Shown piece after piece: positions 1-9,519 of a stretch of DNA of 64,000 nucleotides; the first letter of the stretch is position 1; each line of letters begins with the position of its first letter. A program made the translations under genes and the position numbers. The notes under the pieces were generated by a model, which had not been told where the DNA came from, did no database searches, and saw only the letters and a list, made by a program, of their open reading frames with translations. Source of the stretch: Hyphomicrobiales bacterium (GTDB lineage: Bacteria; Pseudomonadota; Alphaproteobacteria; Rhizobiales; Rhizobiaceae); contig UEHQ01000017.1 in NCBI GenBank assembly GCA_900489925.1, positions 1 through 64,000 of the forward strand. Direction: 5' to 3'.

Positions 1-444
1 TAAGCAGGATCTGCTCTAGTGGCCTGGATCTTCCTGCATTTCCGTTCGGAAGGCCGGATGCTCTACGCGGTCGGCGGCAATCCTGAAGTCGCCCGTCTCG
101 CCGGTATCAATGTTCAGCTCGTAACCATCGGCGTCTACGTGATCAGTGCCGTCCTGGCAGGTCTCGCTGGCATCGTTCTGGCGGCAAGGCTCGACTCCGT
201 TCAGCCGTCGAGCGGCTTTGGCTACGAACTTGATACCATCGCAGCCGTCGTGATCGGTGGCACGTCTCTATCCGGCGGGGCAGGGGGCATCGGTGGAACG
301 CTGATCGGCGTGCTGATCATCGGCGTCCTGCGCAACGGTCTCAATCTGCTCAATGTCTCGCCATTCCTGCAGCAGGTGATCATTGGCATCGTCATCGTTC
401 TCGCAGTTGGCGCCGAGACCATCCGTAAGCGGCGGGCTGCCTAG
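1..444 (+). CDS. Ribose-type ABC transporter permease, C-terminal part
   Basis: About 140 residues matching the C-terminal half of an RbsC/BPD_transp_2 inner-membrane permease for sugars or polyols. The conserved segment RMLYAVGGNPEVARLAGI is followed by hydrophobic helices and the GGTSLSGGAGGIGGT loop typical of the family. Family members are about 320-340 residues, so the N-terminal half is missing. A TAA at positions 1-3 is in frame with the reading frame; the first possible start (GTG at 19) would leave the protein without most of its helices. It is therefore either cut by the window edge with an upstream frameshift or error, or a broken gene. The partner binding protein and ATPase follow directly downstream. 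Confidence 0.75.
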
Positions 445-453
445 CAGCCGACG

Positions 454-472
454 GCCCGCCGCACGGGCGGGC
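454..472 (+). repeat. Intercistronic stem-loop between permease and binding-protein genes
   Basis: GCCCGCC (454-460) and GGCGGGC (466-472) form a perfect 7-bp GC stem with a 5-base loop. There is no T-run after it, so it is more likely an mRNA-stabilising or attenuating hairpin than a full terminator. Such hairpins are common before highly expressed binding-protein genes (inference). Confidence 0.5.
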
Positions 473-560
473 ATCAAGAATTCCTCTCCGAAAGGTTTGG
501 AGCGGATTACAGCCCGAGGGGGAGGATACCCAAGGGTTCATCAACGAAGGAGGAAATAAC

Positions 561-1490
561 ATGAACTTTGCGCGCACACTGCTCGCTTCCGCAGCCATTC
601 TCGGTCTGACCCTCGGTTCTGCCCACGCAGCCGAAGTGAAGAAGCTCGGCCTCGCCGTCGCGAACCTGCAGGCAAACTTCTTCAACCAGATCAAGCAGGC
701 CGTCGAAGACGAAGCCAAGACACGCGGCATCGAAGTCGTTACCGTCGATGCAAAGGGCGACGGCCCGACCCAGGTCAACCAGATCCAGGACCTGCTCACG
801 CAGAAAATCGACGCCCTGATCTATATTCCGGCAGGTGCTGCCGCCGCGACTGTTCCGGTGAAGCTTGCAAAGAGCGCCGGCGTTCCTGTTGTGAACGTCG
901 ACCGCAACGCCGAAGGCGCACCGGGCGATACGTTCCTTGCAACGGATTCCGTCGCTTCCGCCAAGGCAGTTTGCGACTACATCCTCAAGGAAGCCGGTGG
1001 CAAGGGCAAGATGGTCATCATCCACGGCCAGAAGGGCACGACGCCGGAACAGGACCGCTCGAAAGGCTGCGCTGAATCTCTCAAGGCCTATCCTGATGTG
1101 AAGATCGTTGCTGAGCAGTATTCCAACATCTGGGGTCAGGACGAAGGTTTCCAGATCATGCAGAACATGCTGCAGGCAAACCCTGATGTCTCGATCGTCT
1201 TTGCCCAGGCTGACGCCCTTGCACTCGGCGCCGCTCAGGCAATCAAGGTTGCAAACCCGTCTCAGAAGATCGTTGTCGGCGGCTTTGACGGTGACACCGC
1301 CGCACTCGAGGCTCTGAGCAAGGGCGTCTTCGACGTCACCGCAACCCAGCAGACGCAGAAGATGGGCCGCGATGCAGTTGCAAACGCCATCAAGCTCGTT
1401 GCTGGTGAAAAGGTACCGCCGGTGCAGCTCATGGACGCAACCTTGACGACCAAGGAAAACGTCGCAGGCTTTATCGCCAACCATCCGTAA
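561..1490 (+). CDS. Periplasmic sugar/polyol-binding protein (RbsB-like)
   Basis: A 309-residue type I periplasmic binding protein (Peripla_BP_4, RbsB class). Residues 1-23 form a signal peptide ending in SAHA-A, so the mature protein works in the periplasm and feeds ligand to the permease upstream. Family landmarks seen: the LGLAVANLQANFFNQ start of the mature fold, the NVDRNA ligand-wall segment and the GGFDGD segment near the hinge. The ATG is preceded by a strong GGAGGAA ribosome site (about 549-555). The ligand cannot be read from the sequence; neighbouring dehydrogenases and the isomerase suggest a polyol. Confidence 0.9.
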   Translation: MNFARTLLASAAILGLTLGSAHAAEVKKLGLAVANLQANFFNQIKQAVEDEAKTRGIEVVTVDAKGDGPTQVNQIQDLLTQKIDALIYIPAGAAAATVPVKLAKSAGVPVVNVDRNAEGAPGDTFLATDSVASAKAVCDYILKEAGGKGKMVIIHGQKGTTPEQDRSKGCAESLKAYPDVKIVAEQYSNIWGQDEGFQIMQNMLQANPDVSIVFAQADALALGAAQAIKVANPSQKIVVGGFDGDTAALEALSKGVFDVTATQQTQKMGRDAVANAIKLVAGEKVPPVQLMDATLTTKENVAGFIANHP

Positions 1491-1519
1491 TGCAGTCTTA
1501 AGTCTCTAGGAGGTGTGTT

Positions 1520-2998
<1,479 letters not shown>

Positions 2999-3020
2999 GA
3001 AAACATAGAAAGGAAGAGCG

Positions 3021-3809
3021 GTGTCCGACATCACTCTGAACGCGCCGAAGCTTTTCGATCTCAGCGGCCAGGTCGCCATGGTGACCGGCGCCGGAAGCGG
3101 TATCGGTCAACGAATTGCAATCGGTCTCGCCCAGTGCGGCGCGGACGTTGCACTGCTTGATCGCCGCACCGACGATGGCATGGCAAACACCGCCAAGCAC
3201 ATCGCGGCCGCCGGCCGCCGCTCGATCCAGATCGCCGCCGACGTCACCAGCAAATCCTCACTTGCCGACGCCGTCGCCCGGACGGAGACGGACCTCGGCG
3301 CGCTGACGCTTGCGGTCAACGCTGCCGGGATCGCAAACGCCAATCCCGCCGAAGAGATGGAAGAAGACCAGTATCAGACGTTGATGGATATCAACCTGAA
3401 GGGCATCTTCCTTTCCTGCCAGGCCGAAGCACGCGCCATGCTCAAGAATGGACGCGGCGCAATCGTCAACATCGCGTCGATGTCCGGCGTTATCGTCAAC
3501 CGCGGACTGAGCCAGGCGCACTACAATGCGTCCAAGGCGGGCGTGATCCACATGTCAAAATCGATGGCGATGGAATGGGTCGACCGCGGCATCCGTGTCA
3601 ACACGATCTCGCCTGGATATACCGCGACGCCGATGAACACCCGGCCCGAAATGGTTCACCAGACCAAATTTTTCGAAGAGCAGACACCGATGCAGCGCAT
3701 GGCATCAGTCGATGAAATGGTCGGACCGGCCGTGTTCCTGCTCTCGAACGCCGCAAGTTTCGTCACGGGCGTCGACCTCCTCGTCGATGGCGGCTTCTGC
3801 TGCTGGTGA
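3021..3809 (+). CDS. Short-chain dehydrogenase, probable polyol dehydrogenase
   Basis: A 262-residue classical SDR. The cofactor motif VTGAGSGIG is at about 21-29, NAAG near 100, catalytic Ser153, and Tyr168-x3-Lys172 in YNASK. Start is GTG at 3021, behind GGAAGAG. It sits 22 nt after the transporter ATPase and 4 nt before an isomerase gene, so it is very likely co-transcribed and oxidises the imported polyol or a derived ketose, probably with NAD. It resembles SDRs that act on threitol or xylitol-type polyols, but substrate cannot be assigned from sequence alone. Confidence 0.82.
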   Translation: MSDITLNAPKLFDLSGQVAMVTGAGSGIGQRIAIGLAQCGADVALLDRRTDDGMANTAKHIAAAGRRSIQIAADVTSKSSLADAVARTETDLGALTLAVNAAGIANANPAEEMEEDQYQTLMDINLKGIFLSCQAEARAMLKNGRGAIVNIASMSGVIVNRGLSQAHYNASKAGVIHMSKSMAMEWVDRGIRVNTISPGYTATPMNTRPEMVHQTKFFEEQTPMQRMASVDEMVGPAVFLLSNAASFVTGVDLLVDGGFCCW

Positions 3810-3813
3810 TCCG

Positions 3814-4551
3814 ATGAAAAAGCTGATCGCAGGCAACTGGAAAATGAACGGTCTCGCTTCCTCCCTGGCTGAGATCGTCGCGCTGAAGGGACTAACCGGC
3901 AGTGCGGCGTGCGATATCGTCGTCTGCCCGCCCTTCACGCTGATCGACCGGGCGGTTGACCAGGTCAAGGAAACGAACATCATCATCGGTGCGCAGGATT
4001 GCCACGCGAAGGTGTCCGGCGCCTACACCGGTGACGTCTCCGCTGAGATGTTGGCGGATGCTGGCGCCCGATACGTCATTGTCGGACACTCCGAGCGGCG
4101 CCTTGCTCACGGCGAGGACGATGAAATCGTCGCGGCCAAGACCGCCGCCGTGCATCAAGCCGGGCTCATCGCGATTGTTTGCGTGGGCGAGACACAAAGC
4201 GAACGCAACGAGGGAAGGGCGATCGAAGTCGTCGGCGAGCAGCTGCGTGGCTCAATTCCCGCCGGCGCCACCGCAAGCAACACCGCGATCGCCTATGAAC
4301 CGGTCTGGGCGATCGGTACCGGGCTCGTTCCAACGCTCGAACAAATCGCCGAAGTCCACTTGTCCATCCGAAGGCTCCTCGTCGATGCATTGGGCGCCGA
4401 CGGTCGGACGGTTCGCATCCTCTACGGCGGATCGGTGAAAGCAAGCAATGCGGGAGAGATCTTCAGCGTCGCGAATGTCGACGGCGCCCTCGTCGGCGGA
4501 GCATCGCTCAAGGCGACAGATTTCGCAGGCATCATCTCGGCGGCCGGTTGA
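3814..4551 (+). CDS. Triosephosphate isomerase family protein (TpiB/EryH-like paralogue)
   Basis: A 245-residue TIM-barrel isomerase. Active-site elements are intact: Asn8/Lys10 in GNWKMNG, His92 in VGHSERR, Glu162 in YEPVWAIGTG with the mobile loop 6, and the phosphate-binding YGGSV. The ATG at 3814 is chosen over a longer in-frame extension because the extension overlaps the previous gene's end. Position inside a polyol operon between two dehydrogenases suggests a dedicated isomerase. In Brucella and Sinorhizobium, the TPI paralogues EryH/TpiB of erythritol catabolism isomerise tetrulose phosphates. That role here is inference; ordinary triosephosphate activity is also possible. Confidence 0.87.
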   Translation: MKKLIAGNWKMNGLASSLAEIVALKGLTGSAACDIVVCPPFTLIDRAVDQVKETNIIIGAQDCHAKVSGAYTGDVSAEMLADAGARYVIVGHSERRLAHGEDDEIVAAKTAAVHQAGLIAIVCVGETQSERNEGRAIEVVGEQLRGSIPAGATASNTAIAYEPVWAIGTGLVPTLEQIAEVHLSIRRLLVDALGADGRTVRILYGGSVKASNAGEIFSVANVDGALVGGASLKATDFAGIISAAG

Positions 4552-4627
4552 TCCGGCACCACCAGAAAGACGGCGGCTTCCGCAAGCCGCCAGCTGAACT
4601 TAGCTGACACCATGAAAGGATGACAAC

Positions 4628-5410
4628 ATGAGCCGCTTCGACAACAAGACCGTGGTGATCACGGGTGCCAGCCGCGGGATTGGGGCGGCGATCGCCAAGC
4701 GTTTTGCCAGGGAAGGCGCCAATCTGGTCGTCTCCGCAAACGAAGATTCGGTCCACGCCGTTGCCGAGCAGATCAAGTCGGACGGTGGAAAGGCGATCTC
4801 CTTCGTCGGCGACGTCACCGACAAGGCAAGCGTCAAGGCTCTCTACGACGCCGCCGAAACAGCATTCGGTGCAGTCGACGTCTCGATCCAGAATGCCGGC
4901 GTGATCACGATCGCCCGCATCGAGGACATGACCGAGAACGAATGGGACAAGGTTCTGGCCGTCAACACCAAGGGCGTCTTCCTCTGCGCGCAGGAGGCAA
5001 TCTTGCGGATGCGAAAGCACGGACGTGGTGGCCGCATCATCAATACCGCCTCCGGCCAGGCACGCGACGGCTTCATCTTTACCCCGCACTACGCGGCTTC
5101 GAAAATGGGTGTTGTCGGCATCACCCAAAGCCTTGCCAAGGAAGTCGCGACGCAAAAGATCACCGTCAACGCGTTCTGCCCCGGCATCATCGAAACGGAC
5201 ATGTGGGCCTATAACGATCAGGCATGGGGCAAGCTTCTAGGCAATTACGCTCCCGGCGAACTCATGAAGGAATGGGTCGAGGGAATTCCGATGAAGCGCG
5301 CAGGATCGGGCGAAGACGTCGCCGGCCTGGTCACCTTCCTTGCCAGTGACGACGCGGCCTACATCACCGGCCAAACCATCAACGTCGATGGCGGTTTGAT
5401 CATGTCGTAG
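4628..5410 (+). CDS. Short-chain dehydrogenase, probable polyol/ketose dehydrogenase
   Basis: A 260-residue SDR with ITGASRGIG at about 11-19, IQNAG near 88-91, Ser142, and Tyr155/Lys159 in YAASK. The C-terminal TGQTINVDGGLIMS is the usual SDR end. It resembles the sorbitol/butanediol dehydrogenase branch more than fatty-acid reductases. It lies 76 nt after the isomerase gene with AAGGA before the ATG and is probably the last gene of the transporter-dehydrogenase operon. It differs clearly from the SDR at 3021, so the two probably act on different intermediates. Confidence 0.82.
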   Translation: MSRFDNKTVVITGASRGIGAAIAKRFAREGANLVVSANEDSVHAVAEQIKSDGGKAISFVGDVTDKASVKALYDAAETAFGAVDVSIQNAGVITIARIEDMTENEWDKVLAVNTKGVFLCAQEAILRMRKHGRGGRIINTASGQARDGFIFTPHYAASKMGVVGITQSLAKEVATQKITVNAFCPGIIETDMWAYNDQAWGKLLGNYAPGELMKEWVEGIPMKRAGSGEDVAGLVTFLASDDAAYITGQTINVDGGLIMS

Positions 5411-5485
5411 CCGCTATTCGGCGACGGGGAACAGTGTGTTCACCGATGGAACCCAGTTCTCATTGGTTGAACGCGCCGATCCCCC

Positions 5486-5515
5486 TTGCGGAACCGGCTA
5501 TCGATTGTCTATGTT
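5486..5515 (+). promoter_or_regulatory. Candidate promoter for the riboswitch-ribB transcript
   Basis: TTGCGG (5486-5491) and TATGTT (5510-5515) are separated by 18 bp and end about 9 bp before the riboswitch. Spacing and placement fit a sigma-70 type promoter; the -10 is imperfect. Confidence 0.4.
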
Positions 5516-5523
5516 ACATTTGT

Positions 5524-5662
5524 TCTCAGGGCGGGGTGCAATTCCCCACCGGCGGTATCGAGGAAACTCGGAGCCCGCGAGCGCCTTCGTGAAAGCGAAG
5601 GGTCAGCAGATCCGGTGAGATGCCGGAGCCGACGGTTAAAGTCCGGATGGAAGAGAGCAACG
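5524..5662 (+). promoter_or_regulatory. FMN riboswitch (RFN element)
   Basis: Contains the conserved RFN blocks in order: TCAGGGCGGGGTGCAATTCC, CCCCACCGGCGGT, GAGCCCGCGAGCG, GTCAGCAGATCCGGT, GATGCCGGAGCCGACGGT, and AAAGTCCGGATGGAAGAGAG. It sits 115 nt upstream of ribB. Downstream, CGCCGC/GCGGCG (5670-5675/5683-5688) and two overlapping alternative pairings (GCGAAC 5665-5670 with GTTCGC 5701-5706; CCTTGGG 5675-5681 with CCCAAGG 5706-5712) give a plausible expression platform. High FMN would be expected to lower ribB expression. Confidence 0.95.
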
Positions 5663-5776
5663 CAGCGAACGCCGCCTTGGGTGCGGCGTGTCGTGTGCTT
5701 GTTCGCCCAAGGGATAATGATGGCTGTTAAAGGCCATGACGCCGGTCAAACGGCTAACCCTTGAAAGGCACGATGA

Positions 5777-6406
5777 ATGACTATTTCGAAGATTGAAGAC
5801 GCGGTTGCCGCGATTGGCCGTGGCGAAATCGTTGTGGTTGTCGACGACCGGGACCGCGAAAACGAAGGCGATCTGGTAATCGCTTCGGAAGCTATCACGC
5901 CTGAGGCGATTGCATTCATGATGAACCACGCTCGTGGTCTTATCTGCGTCGCCATGGAAGGCGAGCGGCTCGATGAGCTCGACATTCCGCTGATGGTTCC
6001 CCGCAACACCGAAGTTCTGAAGACGGCATTCACCGTTTCTGTCGACTACATCCCGGAAACGACCACCGGCATTTCAGCCGCCGACCGCGCAGCGACCGTC
6101 CGCGCGCTTGTGCGGGAAGGAACCCGTCCCGAGGAATTCGCTCGGCCTGGTCACATCTTTCCCCTGCGCGCCCATCCGAATGGGGTCCTGTCTCGCCCGG
6201 GTCACACCGAAGCGGCCGTTGATCTTGCGCGGCTGGCCGGCCTTTCCGCTTCCGGCGTCATTTGCGAAGTCGCGAAGGACGATGGCACGATGGCACGCCT
6301 TCCCGACCTTGAGATCTTTGCAGAACGCCACGGCCTTCATCTGATCACGATCGAAGACCTGATCACCTACAGAACAGCGGCCGCCTTGCCCGTGAAAGCG
6401 GCCTGA
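5777..6406 (+). CDS. ribB: 3,4-dihydroxy-2-butanone 4-phosphate synthase
   Basis: A 209-residue RibB, converting ribulose 5-phosphate to 3,4-dihydroxy-2-butanone 4-phosphate plus formate, the four-carbon branch of riboflavin synthesis. Seen: the acidic loop DDRDRENEGDL (about 23-33), HARGLICVAM, TTTGISAADRAAT, and the RPGHIFPLRAHPNGVLSRPGHTEAAVDL region holding the metal-binding His. The length is that of the stand-alone enzyme; no GTP cyclohydrolase II domain is fused. The upstream FMN riboswitch confirms the pathway. The gene appears monocistronic, ending before a strong hairpin at 6422. Confidence 0.95.
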   Translation: MTISKIEDAVAAIGRGEIVVVVDDRDRENEGDLVIASEAITPEAIAFMMNHARGLICVAMEGERLDELDIPLMVPRNTEVLKTAFTVSVDYIPETTTGISAADRAATVRALVREGTRPEEFARPGHIFPLRAHPNGVLSRPGHTEAAVDLARLAGLSASGVICEVAKDDGTMARLPDLEIFAERHGLHLITIEDLITYRTAAALPVKAA

Positions 6407-6421
6407 TCCCCAGGCACAATC

Positions 6422-6458
6422 TCGTCTCGAAGCGGCAAGGTTTTTCGCTTCGAGACGA
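6422..6458. terminator. 13-bp perfect inverted repeat after ribB
   Basis: TCGTCTCGAAGCG (6422-6434) pairs exactly with CGCTTCGAGACGA (6446-6458); the 11-base loop contains TTTTT. There is no T-run after the stem, so it may be a weak or factor-assisted terminator, or a protein-binding site. It lies 16 nt after the ribB stop codon. Confidence 0.5.
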
Positions 6459-6724
6459 CTACGAATGCAGCGCCCAGCAACTGTCTACAGATTTGCTTTA
6501 CGCGCCTCTTTTCATAGAAATCTTCCCTTTCTTCGAACCCTTTTAGCTCCGACGCGGCAGGCATTTCCCGTCGAGAAATGCGCACCCGCGCGCCATCCTC
6601 GATGCTCTGTCGTCAGAGGGCGACGACGCCGACTATTCGGCGTGGTGTTTTGGTCTCGACGGAAATTGGATGAAACCAATAGAAGGCTCGAACGTTTATG
6701 TCTCTGAAATCAATGGAGAATGTA

Positions 6725-6967
6725 ATGAAGAGACTTATCGTCGCGACCGTTCTTGCTATGTCATCGCTTGCTGCAACCGCAGCCCCTTCTTACGCTGACA
6801 GCGTTACCATCCGCATTGGCGAGCCGGGTCGGAGTGACCACAGATATTACCAGGACCGCTATCATCACGACCGACATCACGTGCGATATGACCACTGCTG
6901 GAAACAGCCGTACCATGTGTGGAGCCACCATCACCGGATAACGAAATACCGCACCGTTTGCCGCTAG
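6725..6967 (+). CDS. Small secreted His/Tyr-rich protein, function unknown
   Basis: An 80-residue protein. Residues 1-24 are a clear signal peptide (MKRLIVATVLAMSSLAATAAPSYA). The mature part is rich in His, Tyr, Arg and Asp (repeated YHHDRHHV-like stretches) and has two Cys, which suggests metal binding or a cell-envelope role. The start at 6725 is chosen because GGAG lies about 7 nt upstream and the signal peptide begins there. It is followed by a good terminator, so it is probably a single-gene unit. I do not recognise a named family. Confidence 0.65.
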   Translation: MKRLIVATVLAMSSLAATAAPSYADSVTIRIGEPGRSDHRYYQDRYHHDRHHVRYDHCWKQPYHVWSHHHRITKYRTVCR

Positions 6968-6983
6968 GCGAAAAGGGCGGGGG

Positions 6984-7016
6984 AGCCGCCTCTCCATTCT
7001 GGGGAGGCGGCTTTTT
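6984..7016 (+). terminator. Rho-independent terminator
   Basis: AGCCGCCTCTCC pairs with GGGGAGGCGGCT (one wobble) around a 4-5 base loop, followed by TTTTT. It ends the small secreted protein gene, and its stem could also act on repC transcripts coming from the other side. Confidence 0.85.
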
Positions 7017-7151
7017 CCGGGAAATAGCACGGCCAGCTCCTCTATCATTCCAACGTCGGCCGGACCGGTTCGCGAACTACGCTCCCCAGCAAACAGTCGT
7101 TGCGAAAAGGGCATCCTTCAGCACTCCGCTGGGTGCGCAATCCGCCTGCTG

Positions 7152-8366
7152 CTATCCTGCCTTCAATCCTCTTTCCCCGTTTGCCTTCAGCAGCGCCATG
7201 ATCATCGGCCCGAGCGAAAATTCGCCACGTTCCGTCCGGCGGGTCAGATCGCGGAGATAAGCACCCGCGGAGTTAATCATGTTCGCCCGCTCCAGAATGC
7301 AGGCCACCGTCGCCGCCGCATTTTCCGGCCCCATGATTTCACAAGCATCCTGATAAGCCGACGGGCTGATCCCCAGCATCGATCGGACCACCACGGCCGC
7401 CGACATCAGATCGCGCCAACTCGCAATTGCTCCGCCCGGTCCGTAATCAGACACTTGGGGGCAAGCCTTCAGCACGACCCCAAGCGGGAAAGCCTTCAGC
7501 GGCTCACTGGTCGACCGGATCATTTGGCTCGATTTCGCCCCTAGCTCTTTTTCAGAGCGTGGTTCAAGTTCATTTGAGAAATTGGGGTTTGAATTCTGTA
7601 TATGCCGCTCAGTATGAGCATCATTGGTGCTGATATTTTCTGTTTTTTCCTGAATTTCCAGCCTGTTGAGGATCTCCTGCTTCAACATTTCCATTTCATC
7701 GAGAATTCTCGTCACGTCGTCGATCGATGGTGCGCGCGGGAGACGGGCGATTAGCGCGATATAAATGGCTTCGACAGCCTGCCAGTCACCGTCAGCCCCC
7801 TCCTCCATCGCTGCCGTTATCAGCTTGCGTACGTCACGACGGCAGATCGTCAGGTTTTCCTTGGCCTTCCTGAAGGCTGCGCGTGTCGCGACGACCTGCT
7901 GAGCCAGCGCCGCCAGCTCTTCCGCACGGGCAAGCAGCGGAGAAAGATCAAAGCCGAAAGCGCTCTCGACATCGCCGGCGTCATCCTTGCGGGCGAAGCG
8001 CTTGCCGTTGGCGCTGTCTTTTCGCACGATCAATCCGGCGTCGACAAGTGATGCCAGGTGGCGCCGAAGCGTGGATCCCGGCATGCTGTGGGCTCTGAGC
8101 GACAGCTGCACGTTCGATGGGAAGACGATCAGTTGCGCGTCCTGGCGCAGTTCGTTTTCCGGATAAAAGCTCAACAATGCGTCGAGGACCGCGAGGCTGT
8201 TCGACTGCAGCCCGAGCGGTTCCATGGCCGCCGAAGCGTCCCGCATGACTTTCCATTTGTCCGCCGATTTGCCCGCCTTGATCTCCGCGGTCGCCTGTTG
8301 GCGCCGCACGAGGGCGAGCGATATCGGCCGCCGCCCGAAAGGCGTCGTCACACTTCCCGTTTGCAT
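7152..8366 (-). CDS. repC: Replication initiator RepC
   Basis: A 404-residue RepC, the initiator of repABC replicons, last gene of the operon. The N-terminal two-thirds carries winged-helix DNA-binding features (PGSTLRRHLASLVDAGLIVRKDSANGKRFARKD, about 95-127). A less conserved charged middle is followed by the conserved C-terminal SPSAYQDACEIMGPENAAATVACILERA and INSAGAYLRDLTRR. The ATG at 8366 has AAAGGTG upstream. Synthesis is expected to be limited by the counter-transcript in the repB-repC gap, and the origin normally lies inside this gene. Confidence 0.96.
   Translation of the reverse strand: MQTGSVTTPFGRRPISLALVRRQQATAEIKAGKSADKWKVMRDASAAMEPLGLQSNSLAVLDALLSFYPENELRQDAQLIVFPSNVQLSLRAHSMPGSTLRRHLASLVDAGLIVRKDSANGKRFARKDDAGDVESAFGFDLSPLLARAEELAALAQQVVATRAAFRKAKENLTICRRDVRKLITAAMEEGADGDWQAVEAIYIALIARLPRAPSIDDVTRILDEMEMLKQEILNRLEIQEKTENISTNDAHTERHIQNSNPNFSNELEPRSEKELGAKSSQMIRSTSEPLKAFPLGVVLKACPQVSDYGPGGAIASWRDLMSAAVVVRSMLGISPSAYQDACEIMGPENAAATVACILERANMINSAGAYLRDLTRRTERGEFSLGPMIMALLKANGERGLKAG
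7545..7660. other. Candidate replication origin inside repC
   Basis: This part of repC is clearly more AT-rich than the rest of the gene and encodes the variable hinge. In studied repABC plasmids oriV maps to an AT-rich stretch in the middle of repC; assignment here rests on that precedent and base composition only. Confidence 0.4.
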
Positions 8367-8424
8367 CGTCTTTCACCTTTCAGCAGGCAAAAGAAATCCG
8401 CTCATCAAAACGATGCCAAAGACT

Positions 8425-8520
8425 CTTGACGATGATTCCCGGAAATGCGACTCTACTGGTGCTTAGACAGATAGGGGCTTCCGAGACGGCGACGTTTTGG
8501 GGGCTCTTTTCTTTTGCGGG
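8425..8520 (+). ncRNA. Candidate ctRNA (incompatibility antisense RNA) region between repB and repC
   Basis: The 154-bp repB-repC gap has the size of the repABC intergenic incompatibility element. Reading opposite to rep, CTTGAC (8425-8430) could be the -35 of an antisense promoter with a weak -10 around 8449-8457. A T-rich run (CTCTTTTCTTTT, 8505-8516) could be the 3' end. I could not draw a strong terminator stem, so the exact ends are uncertain. Confidence 0.45.
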
Positions 8521-9519
8521 TTACGCTTCCTTCTTTTGTTGATGCTTGGCCCGGTACTCCGCATAGAGCGCCGGCACGTGTTCCAGAACGAAGGCCGCGA
8601 AGTCTGGCGTTGCCTTCCTGTCGATCATGATTTCAACCTTGGCCTTGCTCTGCTTGACCTGCGCCAGCCGCGCGCCGTCAGGCGCTGCGAGAACGTCGGG
8701 CACGCCGCGCGCAACAATACGCCGCGGTTTCAGGTGAGTAACGACTTCCTTGAAGCGATCCTGCGAGGCAAGGCCACGAAGACCAAGCGCGAACTGGGTT
8801 GCCTCCTGTGGCGCCGGCGCCTTCTCGAGAAGCTCGACCAGCTCGATCCAGCTCCGCCGTCCGACACCCGGGGCCGGCCCGATCGCGTCGATCAGTTCCA
8901 CAGGCAACGCATCGACGATATTGAACATCCGCGTCAGATCGCTTTTGTCGACGGACATCGCCGCTGTGATCACATCGCGCGAGAAACGTTCCTTCAGCCG
9001 AGCTGCGAACCGGGCTTTCTCGATGAAGCTCAAGTCCTCGCGTTCGTTGTTTTCCTGACCCTGCGCGATCACCAGCTGCTCGTCGGTCAGGTCACGCACG
9101 ATGGCCTTGACCTCGCGCCCCAACTCCGTGATGGCGCGAAGACGACGATGGCCGAAGGCAACCTGGTATTGACCTGGCTGGTCAGGGTGAGGACGCACGA
9201 GGATCGGAACCTGCTGGCCCTGCTCACGGATCGAAGCAAGCAGACCGTCGATATCGCCTTCCATGCGATCCTGCACGAAGGATGGTTCGATGCTCGCTGT
9301 ATCCAGCTCGATTACCGCCTGGCCTTCAGCCAGTTTGCGTTCGATCTCGTTGGCACGACGGCTGCGATCGTTCAGGTCCCCGAGCGATTTGCTGACAGCC
9401 GCCATCGGCTTTGATTTCGACGCATCCATAAGCGGGCGGATGGGTGGCGGCGGGGCCGCAGGAAGCTGATCCTGCTTTCCCTCACTGTGCAGCAAGGAGA
9501 GAAGGTTCTTTCGGCTCAT
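8521..9519 (-). CDS. repB: Plasmid partitioning protein RepB (ParB family)
   Basis: A 332-residue centromere-binding protein. The ParB/Spo0J core is seen in IREQGQQVPILVRPHPDQPG, the FGHRRLRAITELG box (about 139-151) and the ENNEREDLSFIEKARFAARL segment, followed by the helix-turn-helix region (ITAAMSVDKSDLTRMFNIVDALP). Its ATG overlaps the repA stop by 4 nt, so translation is coupled. It should bind parS and load RepA for segregation, and co-repress the operon. Confidence 0.96.
   Translation of the reverse strand: MSRKNLLSLLHSEGKQDQLPAAPPPPIRPLMDASKSKPMAAVSKSLGDLNDRSRRANEIERKLAEGQAVIELDTASIEPSFVQDRMEGDIDGLLASIREQGQQVPILVRPHPDQPGQYQVAFGHRRLRAITELGREVKAIVRDLTDEQLVIAQGQENNEREDLSFIEKARFAARLKERFSRDVITAAMSVDKSDLTRMFNIVDALPVELIDAIGPAPGVGRRSWIELVELLEKAPAPQEATQFALGLRGLASQDRFKEVVTHLKPRRIVARGVPDVLAAPDGARLAQVKQSKAKVEIMIDRKATPDFAAFVLEHVPALYAEYRAKHQQKKEA

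Noticed and set aside
507..1484. Long minus-strand open frame opposite the binding-protein gene
   Set aside because: It is the antisense shadow of a clearly real plus-strand gene; no family resemblance and no ribosome site.
8727..8742. GTTTCAGGTGAGTAAC inside repB as a parS site
   Set aside because: It has GTT/AAC ends in 16 bp but the centre is GT, not GC, and the halves are not symmetric.
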